Assembly (NCBI RefSeq): GCF_011074955.1
Contig: NZ_WUQJ01000020.1
Coordinates: 1 to 64,000, forward strand
Reading direction: 5' to 3'
DNA: 64,000 bases
From: Marinobacter caseinilyticus
GTDB taxonomy: Bacteria > Pseudomonadota > Gammaproteobacteria > Pseudomonadales > Oleiphilaceae
Each line of letters begins with the position of its first letter. The stretch's first letter is position 1. The notes beneath the pieces were generated by a model. The model had not been told where the DNA came from. It made no database searches and was given only the letters and a program-made list of their open reading frames with translations. Shown here in pieces: positions 1-8,640 of this stretch. The position numbers and the translations under genes were made by a program.

Positions 1-312
1 ATGGTGCATTCAGACCAGGGCAGTCAGTTCAGCGGCGGTGAGTGGCAAAGCTTTCTGAAGGCCAATCATCTGGTAGGCAGCATGAGCCGGCGTGGTAACT
101 GTCATGACAACGCCGTGGCTGAAAGCTTCTTTCAGCTACTCAAGCGGGAACGAATTAAACGACAGATCTATCCGACACGGGAAGCTGCCAGGCGCGATGT
201 GTTCAACTATATTGAGATGTTTTACAACCCGAGGCGCCGACACGGCACGAGTGATAATCTGTCGCCGGTAGAGTACGAGCGGCGTTACTTTCAGAGCCTG
301 AGCGGTGTCTAG
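1..312 (+). CDS. IS3-family transposase OrfB, C-terminal part (cut by window edge)
   Basis: This is the C-terminal end of a DDE integrase-type transposase that would cut and join the ends of its own insertion sequence. The visible 103 residues carry the second catalytic Asp in HSDQGSQF near residue 4 and the catalytic Glu in NAVAESFF near residue 41, followed by the typical FYNPRRRH and LSPVEYE ending of IS3-family OrfB. The first catalytic Asp and the N-terminal helix-turn-helix protein (OrfA) would lie to the left of the window. The frame is open to the first base, so the ATG at position 1 is probably internal. The stop codon lies inside the terminal inverted repeat, which is normal for this family. 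No frameshift is visible in this part. Confidence 0.93.
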   Translation: MVHSDQGSQFSGGEWQSFLKANHLVGSMSRRGNCHDNAVAESFFQLLKRERIKRQIYPTREAARRDVFNYIEMFYNPRRRHGTSDNLSPVEYERRYFQSLSGV

Positions 313-330
313 AATACCGGGGGCGATTCA
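306..330 (+). repeat. Right terminal inverted repeat of the IS3-family element
   Basis: The stretch starts TGTCTAGAATACC and ends GGGGGCGATTCA, overlapping the transposase stop codon. IS3-family elements typically begin TG and end CA, and related elements carry ends with a TCTAGA core and a GGGG run. The outer boundary is placed at 330. The matching left end is outside the window, so the boundary and the 3-4 bp target duplication cannot be confirmed. Confidence 0.7.
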
Positions 331-456
331 GAGCTTGGCGGCCGGGAATACCGTGCTTGGCAGCTAAGGCCATGCCATTTGAGGGGTTTGGCCATTGCGG
401 CAGCCCCACCGCTGGGTGAGCATCGAACCTATTGTCACCAACGGATGCCACGTCCC

Positions 457-1131
457 ATGAAACAGTACCTGCAGGCCACCGATTACTTTGACTATCACCA
501 GCCACAGCTCAAGGCCTGGATTGAATCTCAATTAAAGGGCGTTCCGGACGACCCGGTTGAGCGGATTAAATTGCTGTATTTGGCGGTGCGGGACAGCATC
601 ACCTACAACCCTTATGTATTCAGCACTGAGGCACACACCTTTCGCGCCAGTGACGCCTTGATCAGCGGCGAGTCCTACTGCATTCCAAAAGCGGTGTTGC
701 TGGGCGCGGCCGCTCGCGCAATCGGAGTTCCCAGCAGGCTGGGACTGGCCGATGTCCGCAACCACCTGTCCAGCCCAAAGCTGATCGAATGGCTGCGATC
801 CGACATTTTCCGCATGCACGGCTTTATTGAGCTGCACCTGAACAATCGCTGGGTGAAAGCTACGCCCGCCTTCAATGCGCAACTGTGCGAACTGATGAGC
901 GTGGAACCACTGCCCTTTGACGGTGTCCACGACTCGGTGTTTCAGGAATACACCGAAGCCGGCCACGCTCATATGGAATACGTCAATGACCACGGTGTGT
1001 TTGCAGACCTGCCCTACGAGTTCATCGTTGAAAGCGTGCAATCCGCCTACGGTCATCTGTTTGGTCCCGAGCATAAGCTGGAGGGTATCGAGGGCAACCT
1101 GGAGCGGGATATGCTAGAAAGTGGGCAATAG
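457..1131 (+). CDS. Transglutaminase-like cysteine protease-fold protein
   Basis: A 224-residue protein of the transglutaminase-like superfamily, probably cytoplasmic since no signal peptide is seen. The Cys of the catalytic triad is in GESYCIPKAVLLGAAARA at about residue 75, and the second residue, His, is in RMHGFIELHL at about residue 121. The usual Asp of the W-x-x-x-D-P-T segment is replaced: the segment reads WVKATPAFN, so the third catalytic residue is missing or supplied elsewhere. The ATG at 457 was chosen because the domain starts just after it; an in-frame ATG at 445 and a longer extension to 379 are possible. No good ribosome binding site is seen. The IS end lies 127 bp upstream and may have separated the gene from its original promoter. 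The substrate is unknown. Confidence 0.75.
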   Translation: MKQYLQATDYFDYHQPQLKAWIESQLKGVPDDPVERIKLLYLAVRDSITYNPYVFSTEAHTFRASDALISGESYCIPKAVLLGAAARAIGVPSRLGLADVRNHLSSPKLIEWLRSDIFRMHGFIELHLNNRWVKATPAFNAQLCELMSVEPLPFDGVHDSVFQEYTEAGHAHMEYVNDHGVFADLPYEFIVESVQSAYGHLFGPEHKLEGIEGNLERDMLESGQ

Positions 1132-1211
1132 TGCAGGGCTTCGATGGCGGATCAGGATCGCCAAACATATGGAAAGGGTGTAACCCGCCATTTTTTCGAA
1201 GCTGACCAAGG

Positions 1212-1616
1212 TTAAGAAAAAACCAGTTGATAAAGCCATCGCGAAATCGCCAGTAACGCGAGCACCCAGAGAATGATGATAACGGCAGCCGCCGCATAGC
1301 TGACCGGCTTTTGCGAGGCACTCTCAGCCTGCCTCCTTGCCGCGACGATAATCTCTGGCGGCGTCAGCCGAATGATGAGCGCCAAGCCAAGGGGAATGAT
1401 AATGATATCGTCCAGGTATCCGATAACCGGGATGACATCGGGAATCAGGTCAATGGGGCTGATCGCATAAGCGGCGACAACCAGCGCCAGCAGGCGCACC
1501 GGCAATGGCATCCGAGGATCACGAGCCGCAAAATACACCGTGAGGCTCTGCTGCCGAAGCAAGCCTGCTTGCCTTTTGATCTTGCTGCTGTTCATTTCGA
1601 GTCGCTCACTCGCCAC
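1212..1616 (-). CDS. YkvA/DUF1232 family small membrane protein
   Basis: A 134-residue protein with the DUF1232 (YkvA) core: residues about 30-70 contain a hydrophobic stretch followed by AYAISPIDLIPDVIPVIGYLDD, the signature of the family. A second hydrophobic helix near the C-terminus (residues about 106-125) suggests an inner-membrane location. An alternative start is the Met at residue 8. The role of the family is not established. It is followed leftward by the convergent transglutaminase-like gene and preceded by a MAPEG-family gene on the same strand. Confidence 0.8.
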   Translation of the reverse strand: MASERLEMNSSKIKRQAGLLRQQSLTVYFAARDPRMPLPVRLLALVVAAYAISPIDLIPDVIPVIGYLDDIIIIPLGLALIIRLTPPEIIVAARRQAESASQKPVSYAAAAVIIILWVLALLAISRWLYQLVFS

Positions 1617-1755
1617 CGCTCAACCATCGCGTGCAAGCTGGCGGTACTCGGGCTGCCTGGGGCGCGCACCGACATCACGCGCCGCATTCAATGCCGGTAT
1701 TTGACCCGGCGATTCCCAGCCGGCCTTAGGCAACAGGCCAGACCGGTTTTGATCG

Positions 1756-2160
1756 TTACCCCAGCAATCCAAACACCATGTACAGGATCAACCCCACCTG
1801 AATCAGGTAAAAAGTGGCGCGTAACATGATCTGCAGAAACGATGTGCCACTGATATGCACCAGGCCCTGTGCGATGCGGGCGTAGAGTACGAAAGCGGCG
1901 ACTTTATCTACGGCCGCCATCTGATTCATCAGTGCCGCGATGACCACGACGCCGGCAAACAGCGGGAAATTTTCAAGACAGTTCATGTGGGCAGCTTTGG
2001 CGCGTTGCAGAAACAGCGGGTCGATTGGCACCTTGCCACGTTCCCAGCTGTCGATGGGCCTGGCACCGGTCAGGGCCTGCGGAATGCGAGGGCCAGCATA
2101 GGCCAGCGCCAAGACAAGCATCCAGACGATGTACAACAATACGGCGGTCAACGCAGTCAT
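1756..2160 (-). CDS. MAPEG family membrane protein
   Basis: A 134-residue integral membrane protein with about four hydrophobic helices, resembling the MAPEG family (membrane-associated proteins in eicosanoid and glutathione metabolism). Visible family features are the conserved AxxNxxEN-like segment, here AAHMNCLENFPLFA around residues 56-69, and the YARIAQGLVHISG segment around residues 92-104. The start at 2160 is preceded by AGGA at a suitable distance; a longer reading from 2199 lacks a signal. Bacterial members have glutathione transferase or peroxidase activity in some cases, but the substrate here cannot be told. Confidence 0.83.
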   Translation of the reverse strand: MTALTAVLLYIVWMLVLALAYAGPRIPQALTGARPIDSWERGKVPIDPLFLQRAKAAHMNCLENFPLFAGVVVIAALMNQMAAVDKVAAFVLYARIAQGLVHISGTSFLQIMLRATFYLIQVGLILYMVFGLLG

Positions 2161-2284
2161 GTTTGGTTCCTGTTTATTGGTGAATATCCACGCACACATC
2201 GGTCATGGTGCTTCAAATCAACAACCGGCCAGTGGGGGCGTCACCTGGGCATTGGCACAGCCGCACCATGCCCCTTTCCTGCCT

Positions 2285-2968
2285 TTACGGGGCCATGCCC
2301 GCCTGCTCTGACCGGTAATATTCATAGATACGAAACGCAAAAATTGTGTAGAACACACCAAAAACGGACGAGGCGGTGTCTAATAGGGAGTAGGCAATAT
2401 CATAATTAAGCCCCAGCGCCGTCAGCAATTTCACAATCAGTAAGTACGGCAGCCACAATGCGAGACTGATGACAGCGTAACCGCCCAGGATCGCCCACAC
2501 ATAGTCTGCGGTGGCGTGCCAGCTCGATTTAAGCGCCTCGATTGCGTGCTTCTGATTCAGCAGCAGCTCGAATTCTGCGAAGGCGTACCGGATCATAAAG
2601 ATAATGCCTGGCACGATCAAGGCCATAAACCCGACAAGGACCATGGCGCCCACCAACAAAATCAACAGAAAGTAGCGCCCCCAAACCTGGGCACCTTGTC
2701 GCCACAGCGCTTTGGTGCTCAGGGTCTGCCCGGAAATTGTCGACGAAATATAAAAGATCACCGCAACCATATACACCGAGTAGGACAGCCCCCAAACCAC
2801 CATCATCACCAGGCTGGAGCCCAGTGTCGGTGCCTCACCCTGGGTTGAGTAAGTATAGAGAGAGGTCAGTATCTCGACCGGAATAATGATCGGCAAGATA
2901 ATCGAGGCAATGGCCATAATATTTCGGCTAAAAAACGACCAACTATCCTGCAACGATTCTTTAAGCAT
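2285..2968 (-). CDS. YciC-like multi-pass membrane protein
   Basis: A 227-residue inner-membrane protein with about six hydrophobic segments. The segment LVPGI-like motif GFMALIVPGIIFMIRYAFA around residues 113-131 and the following ALKSSWHAT resemble the YciC/UPF0259 family and related DUF proteins of Gammaproteobacteria. No enzymatic motif is visible. It stands alone on the minus strand, about 120 bp from the MAPEG gene. Function unknown. Confidence 0.7.
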   Translation of the reverse strand: MLKESLQDSWSFFSRNIMAIASIILPIIIPVEILTSLYTYSTQGEAPTLGSSLVMMVVWGLSYSVYMVAVIFYISSTISGQTLSTKALWRQGAQVWGRYFLLILLVGAMVLVGFMALIVPGIIFMIRYAFAEFELLLNQKHAIEALKSSWHATADYVWAILGGYAVISLALWLPYLLIVKLLTALGLNYDIAYSLLDTASSVFGVFYTIFAFRIYEYYRSEQAGMAP

Positions 2969-3093
2969 GAACGCCCCTGATTGTGAAAGTGCACTGCCAA
3001 CGCATTGGACGAATGCTAATAGACCTCATGTTGGCGCAGAGACACTGGCGCGGTCATTCCGACCAGCGTCACGGTTCACGCGATAAGGCTGTA

Positions 3094-3600
3094 TCAGTGA
3101 ATTGGTTGGGTATACAACGCCGAAAACAACCGCTCCACCAAGCGAACTTCCTGGGCAGCCATGCGCTGCGTGGTCTGATTTTCGAAGTCTTCGAAGCTGC
3201 CGGCGTAACAAGCCGCAGCGATCTCCAGACAGAGGTGAAAAATGCGGCGATTTTCGAGGGTAAGACCGTCGGCGCCTGGGCTGCCGGTCGGCTTGCTGGC
3301 CAGGATTTCCAGGGCCAGCGTCGACAGTTGCTCCAACAACTCCGACGCCGGCCGGCAATCCAAAAAATTGGCCTTGAAGAGCTGAACATCGGCGTTCGGT
3401 ACCACCTCCTGGCCACCAGCCAACTGCTTCAGCTCGGCGGCATGCTGGTGCAGCAACTCACTCACCAGGGCTTTCTCTTTGGCCTGATTGCGACCATCGG
3501 CCCACATCATCTGAACCATGGGCAATATCTGAACCAGATGGACATGGCTCGCCGGTAGTTGATGTTGTGCCAGTAATGCAAGAAATCGGTTTTGAGCCAC
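3094..3600 (-). CDS. TerB-like helical protein downstream of crp
   Basis: A 168-residue, mostly alpha-helical protein without membrane segments. The N-terminal part (HLVQILPMVQMMWADGRNQ, residues about 21-39) recalls the start of TerB-type domains, where a hydrophobic helix is followed by a WADG turn and metal-binding acidic residues. The start is a GTG at 3600 with AGGGA upstream. It lies 39 bp downstream of crp/vfr on the same strand, so the two are likely cotranscribed. The function is unknown and the TerB assignment is tentative. Confidence 0.6.
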   Translation of the reverse strand: MAQNRFLALLAQHQLPASHVHLVQILPMVQMMWADGRNQAKEKALVSELLHQHAAELKQLAGGQEVVPNADVQLFKANFLDCRPASELLEQLSTLALEILASKPTGSPGADGLTLENRRIFHLCLEIAAACYAGSFEDFENQTTQRMAAQEVRLVERLFSALYTQPIH

Positions 3601-3639
3601 TACAACGTCCCTATCTTGTCCGTGGTTGGCATCACGGGC

Positions 3640-4281
3640 CTAGCGGGTGCCATACACCACCATGGTTTTACCTTTCACCTGAACCAGCCCCTGGTCTTCC
3701 AGGGTTTTCAGCACACGCCCGACCATTTCGCGAGAACACCCCACTATGCGGCCAATTTCCTGGCGGGTGATCTTGATCTGCATTCCGTCAGGGTGGGTCA
3801 TTGCATCGGGCTCTTTGCACAGGTCCAGCAAGGTTCTGGCGACACGACCGGTAACGTCGAGGAAAGCCAGATCACCGACTTTGCGCGTGGTCTGACGCAG
3901 GCGCGTCGCCATTTGCTCGCCGATGAAGTAGAGCACCCGGGGGTCCTGCTGGGCGATTTCCCGGAACTTGGTGTAGCTGATTTCGGCCACTTCGCACTCG
4001 GTCTTGGCTTTGACCCAGGCGCTGCGGGAGTCCATGTTGTCGAACAGGCCCATTTCCCCGAAGAAATCTCCGGCGTTGAGATAGGCCATGATCATTTCCC
4101 GGCCGTCATCATCTTCAATAATGACAGTGACTGAGCCTTTGACGATGTAAAACAGTGAGTCGCTTTTGTCGCCAGCGTAAATAATGGTGCTTTTCGCAGG
4201 GTAACGCCTGCGGTGGCACTGCGAAAGAAAGTAATCGAGATGCTTGGTCTTTTGCTCAACCGGTTTGACGATAGTGGCCAT
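3640..4281 (-). CDS. crp: cAMP receptor protein (Crp/Vfr)
   Basis: A global transcription factor of 213 residues, close to the usual length of Crp/Vfr. The N-terminal cyclic-nucleotide-binding beta roll contains [12 protein letters not shown] and [17 protein letters not shown] (residues about 71-103), equivalent to the phosphate-binding cassette that holds cAMP. The C-terminal winged helix carries [20 protein letters not shown] (residues about 171-190), the recognition helix with the conserved Arg-Glu-x-x-x-Arg contacts. It is expected to bind TGTGA half sites as a cAMP-bound dimer. The gene is divergent from an OsmC gene; the same pairing is known for E. coli crp/yhfA and Pseudomonas vfr. 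A well-formed sigma70 promoter lies about 160 bp upstream, giving a long leader. Confidence 0.96.
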   Translation of the reverse strand: MATIVKPVEQKTKHLDYFLSQCHRRRYPAKSTIIYAGDKSDSLFYIVKGSVTVIIEDDDGREMIMAYLNAGDFFGEMGLFDNMDSRSAWVKAKTECEVAEISYTKFREIAQQDPRVLYFIGEQMATRLRQTTRKVGDLAFLDVTGRVARTLLDLCKEPDAMTHPDGMQIKITRQEIGRIVGCSREMVGRVLKTLEDQGLVQVKGKTMVVYGTR

Positions 4282-4650
4282 AATGCGAGTTGTGCCTCCT
4301 TTTACTGGCGAATTCCCGGTGTTGTTGTAATCACCCGGCTGTCCTTGCGGGTTACTGTTAGCGTCGGCGATATCCGCTTGGCGGACTTCAGTCGCGGCCC
4401 CGGGGTGGCGTTTGACTGGCGCACACGCGCCGAGCGTCGCAACTTATAACAAGAAGGCCCGGTTTCAGCAACCGGAACACAACCGTGGGGAAGTATAGAA
4501 CACTGTGAATACTTTGCCCCGGTTTTGCTGCCAGGACACTTCGGCCTCAGTCTGTCGACGATTCTGCAAGTCTGGAGGGCATCCCGGCACGGTGCCCAGG
4601 CTGAAAAGGATGTGCTAGCATTCCGGGCTATTAATTCCAAGGAGATCCTC
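4282..4650. other. Divergent intergenic region crp / OsmC
   Basis: This 369-bp gap holds the crp promoter (listed separately) and an AGGAGG motif 13 bases before the crp start, which is rather far. On the other side AAGGAG precedes the OsmC gene at a normal distance. TGTGA and TCACC half sites occur, but no symmetric Crp site was found. No convincing reading frame or RNA gene is seen. Confidence 0.5.
4443..4471 (-). promoter_or_regulatory. Sigma70-type promoter of crp/vfr
   Basis: On the minus strand a TTGCTG -35 box (4466-4471) and a TATAAG -10 box (4443-4448) are separated by exactly 17 bp. It points to crp and would give a leader of about 155 nt before its start codon; E. coli crp also has a long leader, so the layout is plausible. 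Confidence 0.6.
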
Positions 4651-5070
4651 ATGAAAGCAACCATCGACTGGGCCGGTGACGCCAGCTTCAAAGCCACCAG
4701 TGGCAGCGGCCATACGGTGCAAATGGATGGCCCGCCCGACCACGGCGGCCGAGACCTTGGCCCCCGCCCCATGGAGATGTTGTTGATGGGTCTGGGCGGT
4801 TGCTCGGCGTTCGATGTGATGAGCATTTTGCAGAAAAGTCGTCAGGAGGTGACGGGGTGTCACGCCGAACTGGAAGCGGAACGTGCCGATGCAGTGCCTG
4901 CGGTGTTCACCCGGATTCACCTGCATTTCGTGGTGACCGGGCGGGGCCTGAAAGAAAACCAGGTCAAGCGTGCGGTTTCGCTATCCGCTGAAAAATACTG
5001 TTCGGCCTCCATCATGCTGGAAAAGGCCGGCGTCGAAATCAGCCACACCCATGAAATCCGGGAAGCCTGA
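4651..5070 (+). CDS. OsmC/YhfA-like protein
   Basis: A 139-residue member of the OsmC/Ohr superfamily, whose members reduce organic peroxides through two Cys residues. Both are visible: C51 in MGLGGCSAFDV and C117 in AEKYCSAS, in the usual family spacing. The start at 4651 has AAGGAG seven bases upstream. It sits divergently next to crp, the place held by yhfA in E. coli and by an OsmC gene beside Pseudomonas vfr, so it is most likely the YhfA orthologue, whose physiological role is not settled. speD follows on the same strand. Confidence 0.9.
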   Translation: MKATIDWAGDASFKATSGSGHTVQMDGPPDHGGRDLGPRPMEMLLMGLGGCSAFDVMSILQKSRQEVTGCHAELEAERADAVPAVFTRIHLHFVVTGRGLKENQVKRAVSLSAEKYCSASIMLEKAGVEISHTHEIREA

Positions 5071-5130
5071 CGATCACCGCTTGCGGAGCCTGAAATTGTT
5101 CGGCCATTACGGATGCTAATTTGTCTTCCG

Positions 5131-5158
5131 ACACCCTGTTAAACCGCTTTCAGGGTGT
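5131..5158. other. Hairpin between the OsmC gene and speD
   Basis: Perfect 8-bp arms ACACCCTG (5131-5138) and CAGGGTGT (5151-5158) enclose a 12-base loop. No T run follows on the plus strand, so it is not a classic terminator. Seventeen bases of it (5140-5156) recur exactly at 61559-61575. Confidence 0.45.
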
Positions 5159-5304
5159 GCATAATACGCAACCTTTCCGCCGGTCTGTGCAAAAGGTGAT
5201 CAATCCGGTCAGTTATCGGTGGCGGCTTCGGTGCCATAAACGTGCTGGTATGTTCAAGCAGGCATGACCACACATCATTTACCTCCAGAACTGAGGGGCT
5301 GAGC

Positions 5305-6096
5305 ATGGAATCCAAGCTACAGTTGCATGGGTTTAACAACCTGACCAAATCGCTAAGCTTCAATATTTATGACATTTGTTATGCGCAGACGGAAGAGCAG
5401 CGGTTAGCCTATATTGATTATATCGATGAGATGTACAACGCAGAGCGTTTGACCCAGATCCTCACCGACGTGGTCAAGATCATTGGTGCCAATGTGCTGA
5501 ATATTGCCCGCCAGGATTACGAGCCCCACGGCGCCTCGGTCACCATGCTGATTGCCGAGCACGAACTGACCAACGGTGAGCCCGACAACGAAGAATCCCC
5601 CGGCCCCTTGCCAGATGCCATCGTGGCACACCTGGATAAGAGCCACGTGACCGTGCACACCTACCCGGAAAGCCATCCCTACGAGGGCATCAGTACCTTT
5701 CGGGCGGACATTGATGTATCCACCTGCGGCCTGATCTCACCCTTGAAGGTATTGAATTACCTGATCCACAGTTTCGATTCCGATGTGGTCACCGTGGATT
5801 ATCGGGTCCGTGGCTTCACCCGTGATGTGGACGGCACCAAGCATTACATTGATCACGACATCAACTCGATCCAGAATTACCTGACCGAGGACACTCAGAA
5901 CGCGTATCAGATGATCGATGTGAACGTGTATCAGGAAAACATGTTCCACACCAAAATGATGCTGAAAAACTTCAAGCTGGATAACTACGTGTTTGGGGTC
6001 AACGCCAGTGACCTCGGCAGCACCGAAGCCCAGTCCATTGAAGAGCGCCTGAAGCGGGAAATGCTGGAAATTTTCTATTCCCGCAATGTTGAATAA
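5305..6096 (+). CDS. speD: S-adenosylmethionine decarboxylase proenzyme
   Basis: Decarboxylates S-adenosylmethionine to give the aminopropyl donor for spermidine synthesis. The 263-residue length equals that of the E. coli class enzyme. Self-cleavage would occur between K112 and S113 in [13 protein letters not shown], turning S113 into the pyruvoyl cofactor. The active-site Cys region [12 protein letters not shown] is present around residues 137-148. The start at 5305 is preceded by GAGGGGCTGAGC; upstream in-frame codons are not supported. No spermidine synthase gene (speE) is adjacent. The location beside crp/vfr and an OsmC gene matches Pseudomonas gene order. Confidence 0.96.
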   Translation: MESKLQLHGFNNLTKSLSFNIYDICYAQTEEQRLAYIDYIDEMYNAERLTQILTDVVKIIGANVLNIARQDYEPHGASVTMLIAEHELTNGEPDNEESPGPLPDAIVAHLDKSHVTVHTYPESHPYEGISTFRADIDVSTCGLISPLKVLNYLIHSFDSDVVTVDYRVRGFTRDVDGTKHYIDHDINSIQNYLTEDTQNAYQMIDVNVYQENMFHTKMMLKNFKLDNYVFGVNASDLGSTEAQSIEERLKREMLEIFYSRNVE

Positions 6097-6242
6097 CCGG
6101 ACCTGATGGCAGGCAGCAACGCTGCCCGCCATCTATTCAGTTTTTTTGAACATCCCCACCAGATTTATCCGATTTCTTCCACGACACGATCGGCGTTTAA
6201 TGAGTCCATAACCTGAACACAAAGGTCTGGAGACTCACCATC

Positions 6243-6845
6243 ATGAAGAACATCCTTGTTATTACCGCCAGTATTTTTGGTCAAGACGGCCAATCCTCGC
6301 AGTTGGTCAAGAAAACGCTCGACAACCTGAAAGCCCAACATCCGGGCGTATCGGTGGTGTATCGCGATCTCGCCGCCAATCCCGTGCCGCACCTGGACGC
6401 TGACCGATTCGGCGCATTTTCCGCCGCCACGGACGAACGCTCGGGCGAGCAACAACGGGTAGTGGACTATTCGGATGGCTTGATCAACGAAATTGTTGAA
6501 GCCGATACCATCGTGTTGGGCGTGCCGATGTACAATTTTGGCATTCCGTCAGCGCTTAAAGCGTATTTCGATCACATCGCCCGCGCCGGCGTCAGTTTTC
6601 GGTATACCGCACAAGGGCCGGTCGGGTTGCTCCAGGATCGCCCGGTTTATGTGCTGGCGGCACGTGGCGGCATCTATGCCGGCACCAGCAACGATACTCA
6701 AACTCCCTACATTCGGGCATTCCTGGGCTTTCTAGGCATCAAGGATGTCAACTTTGTTTATGCCGAAGGCCTGAATATGGGTGATGATCATAAACATGAA
6801 GCATTGGATGGCGCCGCTACCAACATTGACGCGCTGATCGCGTAG
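6243..6845 (+). CDS. azoR: FMN-dependent NADH azoreductase
   Basis: A 200-residue flavodoxin-fold quinone/azo reductase. The N-terminal FMN phosphate loop is VITASIFGQDGQSSQL (residues about 6-21) and the conserved PMYNFGIPSALKAYFDHIAR segment lies at residues about 96-115; both are hallmarks of AzoR. Such enzymes transfer two electrons at a time from NADH through FMN to quinones or azo dyes and probably protect from thiol or quinone stress. The ATG at 6243 has CTGGAG upstream. The pirin gene follows after 36 bp on the same strand and may be cotranscribed. Confidence 0.92.
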   Translation: MKNILVITASIFGQDGQSSQLVKKTLDNLKAQHPGVSVVYRDLAANPVPHLDADRFGAFSAATDERSGEQQRVVDYSDGLINEIVEADTIVLGVPMYNFGIPSALKAYFDHIARAGVSFRYTAQGPVGLLQDRPVYVLAARGGIYAGTSNDTQTPYIRAFLGFLGIKDVNFVYAEGLNMGDDHKHEALDGAATNIDALIA

Positions 6846-6881
6846 GCGGCCCACCTGACACGACTCAACGGGGAGGTGAAC

Positions 6882-7727
6882 ATGGCTATTCGTGCTATCA
6901 AACAAGTCATTCCCGCCATCGAAACATCCGATGGTGCGGGCGTGAAAATCAAACGCTCGATCGGGCAGAGCCAGGCCATCCGGCTCGATCCATTTTTGAT
7001 GCTGGATGAGTTCGGTTCCGAGCAGGCGGCCGACTATATCGCCGGCTTTCCTTCGCACCCACATCGCGGATTCGAAACCGTTACCTACATGATTGAAGGC
7101 CACATGCTGCATGAAGATCACCTGGGCAATCGCGGCAACTTGAAGAATGGCGGCGTTCAATGGATGACGGCGGGACGCGGGATTATCCACTCTGAAATGC
7201 CTCAGCAAGAGGCAGGCATGATGCGAGGCTTTCAACTCTGGCTGAACTTGCCCGCAGCCGAAAAAATGAAACCGGCGGGTTACCGGGATTTGCAGCCCGA
7301 AGATATTCCGGAAGCCGCCTTCAGCGGCGGCAAGTTGAAGCTCATTGCCGGAGAGCTCCGTGTGGAGGACCGCGCTTATACGGGTGCCATTTCCGGAGGT
7401 TCCACTGCGCCGGTGTACGCCGACATCCATCTGGCCTCATCCGGGCAGATTACCCTGCCGCTGGCTCCCGAGCTAAATGCCATGCTGTACCTGTATGACG
7501 GCCAGGCCTCATCAGGGGACACGGAGCTCCGGCGCAGCACCGCCAGCGTACTGGGTGCCGGTGACACGCTGCAGTTGACCGCCGGCAGCGAAGGGGCTCG
7601 GGTGTTGTTGATTGCAGGCAAGCCCATCGGCGAACCGGTCGTACAGTACGGCCCATTCGTGATGAACACCAAAGAAGAGATTGAGCAGACCCTGAGGGAC
7701 TATCACGATGGCCGGTTGACCGCCTGA
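6882..7727 (+). CDS. Pirin family protein
   Basis: A 281-residue bicupin protein of the pirin family. The metal-binding N-terminal cupin shows FPSHPHRGFETVTYMIEG (residues about 56-73) and the HEDHLGN and IIHSEMP segments that complete the His/Glu ligand set. Some bacterial pirins are quercetin dioxygenases or modulators of pyruvate dehydrogenase; which applies here is unknown. The ATG at 6882 was preferred over the GTG at 6876 because GGGAGGTGAAC lies directly before it. It probably forms a two-gene unit with azoR. It converges with prkB, 25 bp away. Confidence 0.92.
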   Translation: MAIRAIKQVIPAIETSDGAGVKIKRSIGQSQAIRLDPFLMLDEFGSEQAADYIAGFPSHPHRGFETVTYMIEGHMLHEDHLGNRGNLKNGGVQWMTAGRGIIHSEMPQQEAGMMRGFQLWLNLPAAEKMKPAGYRDLQPEDIPEAAFSGGKLKLIAGELRVEDRAYTGAISGGSTAPVYADIHLASSGQITLPLAPELNAMLYLYDGQASSGDTELRRSTASVLGAGDTLQLTAGSEGARVLLIAGKPIGEPVVQYGPFVMNTKEEIEQTLRDYHDGRLTA

Positions 7728-7752
7728 ACGGGGCCGGCGCTGCAGTCAGGCA

Positions 7753-8619
7753 CTAGGCAAACGACTTTTGCGACATCAGGTCCGAGACCATTGGTCGCAT
7801 AATAAGGTCCATCGCCAGGGACAGTTTGGTGCCCGGTATGACCAGCGTGTCATGCCGGGACACACTGCTGTTAGCGATCATCTGCAGCAGGTAAGGGAAG
7901 TCCACCGCCGATGACTCCCGGAAACGAATCACAATCAGACTCTCATCCTCGGTCGGCACATCCCGAACCACAAAAGGGTTGGAAGTATCCACCAGCGGAA
8001 TGCGTTGAAAATTGACGTGGGTGTGAGAAAACTGCGGCACGATATCGTGGACATAGTCGTCCATGCGGTTGATGATCGTCGCTACCACCGCGTCCTGAGA
8101 GTAACCGCGATTGTAGGTATCCCGTCGTATTTTCTGAATCCACTCCAGATTGACGATCGGTACCACGCCGATGAGTAAGTCGACGTACTGCGCGATATTG
8201 TAGGCCTCACTGGTCACCCCCCCGTGCAGCCCTTCGTAAAACAGCAAATCAGTATCCGCTGGCAGTGGCGCCCAGGACGTAAAGGTGCCCGGCTTGTGCC
8301 CGGCCCGGATCAGTTCATAGTCTTCATCATGCACATAACGGCGGAACTGACCGCTGCCGGTGTGGCCGTAGTCGTAGAACAGCGCTTCGAGTTTATCAAT
8401 ATGGTTGGCGGCCAGGGCGAAGTGGTTACGCTCGCCAAACTGGCCTTTGGCCGCCAGCCGGGTCATTTGATCGCGAGTATAGCGGTGAAAACTGTCACCC
8501 CCGACCAGGGCCGCGTGAATGCCCTCACTGGCGAAAATACGGCTGAAACTACGCCCCGTGGTCGTGGTTCCAGCTCCCGAGGAACCCGTGACTGCGATAA
8601 TGGGGTGGCGTTTGGACAT
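7753..8619 (-). CDS. prkB: Phosphoribulokinase-family kinase (PrkB type)
   Basis: A 288-residue P-loop kinase. The Walker A segment is VTGSSGAGTTTTGRSF (residues about 10-25), and FYEGLHGG and FRRYVHDEDYELIRAG fit the short proteobacterial phosphoribulokinase branch. E. coli prkB is a near-length homologue lying close to crp and yhfA, which parallels the position here, 3.5 kb from crp. No RuBisCO or other Calvin-cycle gene is in the window, so carbon fixation should not be inferred. The start ATG at 8619 follows ACCGGTAACTT, a weak binding site. Confidence 0.88.
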   Translation of the reverse strand: MSKRHPIIAVTGSSGAGTTTTGRSFSRIFASEGIHAALVGGDSFHRYTRDQMTRLAAKGQFGERNHFALAANHIDKLEALFYDYGHTGSGQFRRYVHDEDYELIRAGHKPGTFTSWAPLPADTDLLFYEGLHGGVTSEAYNIAQYVDLLIGVVPIVNLEWIQKIRRDTYNRGYSQDAVVATIINRMDDYVHDIVPQFSHTHVNFQRIPLVDTSNPFVVRDVPTEDESLIVIRFRESSAVDFPYLLQMIANSSVSRHDTLVIPGTKLSLAMDLIMRPMVSDLMSQKSFA

Positions 8620-8640
8620 AAGTTACCGGTGTGGGGTGGT

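Noticed and set aside
7753..8619. Calvin-cycle interpretation of the phosphoribulokinase gene
   Set aside because: The protein is the short proteobacterial PrkB type, lies near crp as in E. coli, and no RuBisCO or other cycle gene is near.
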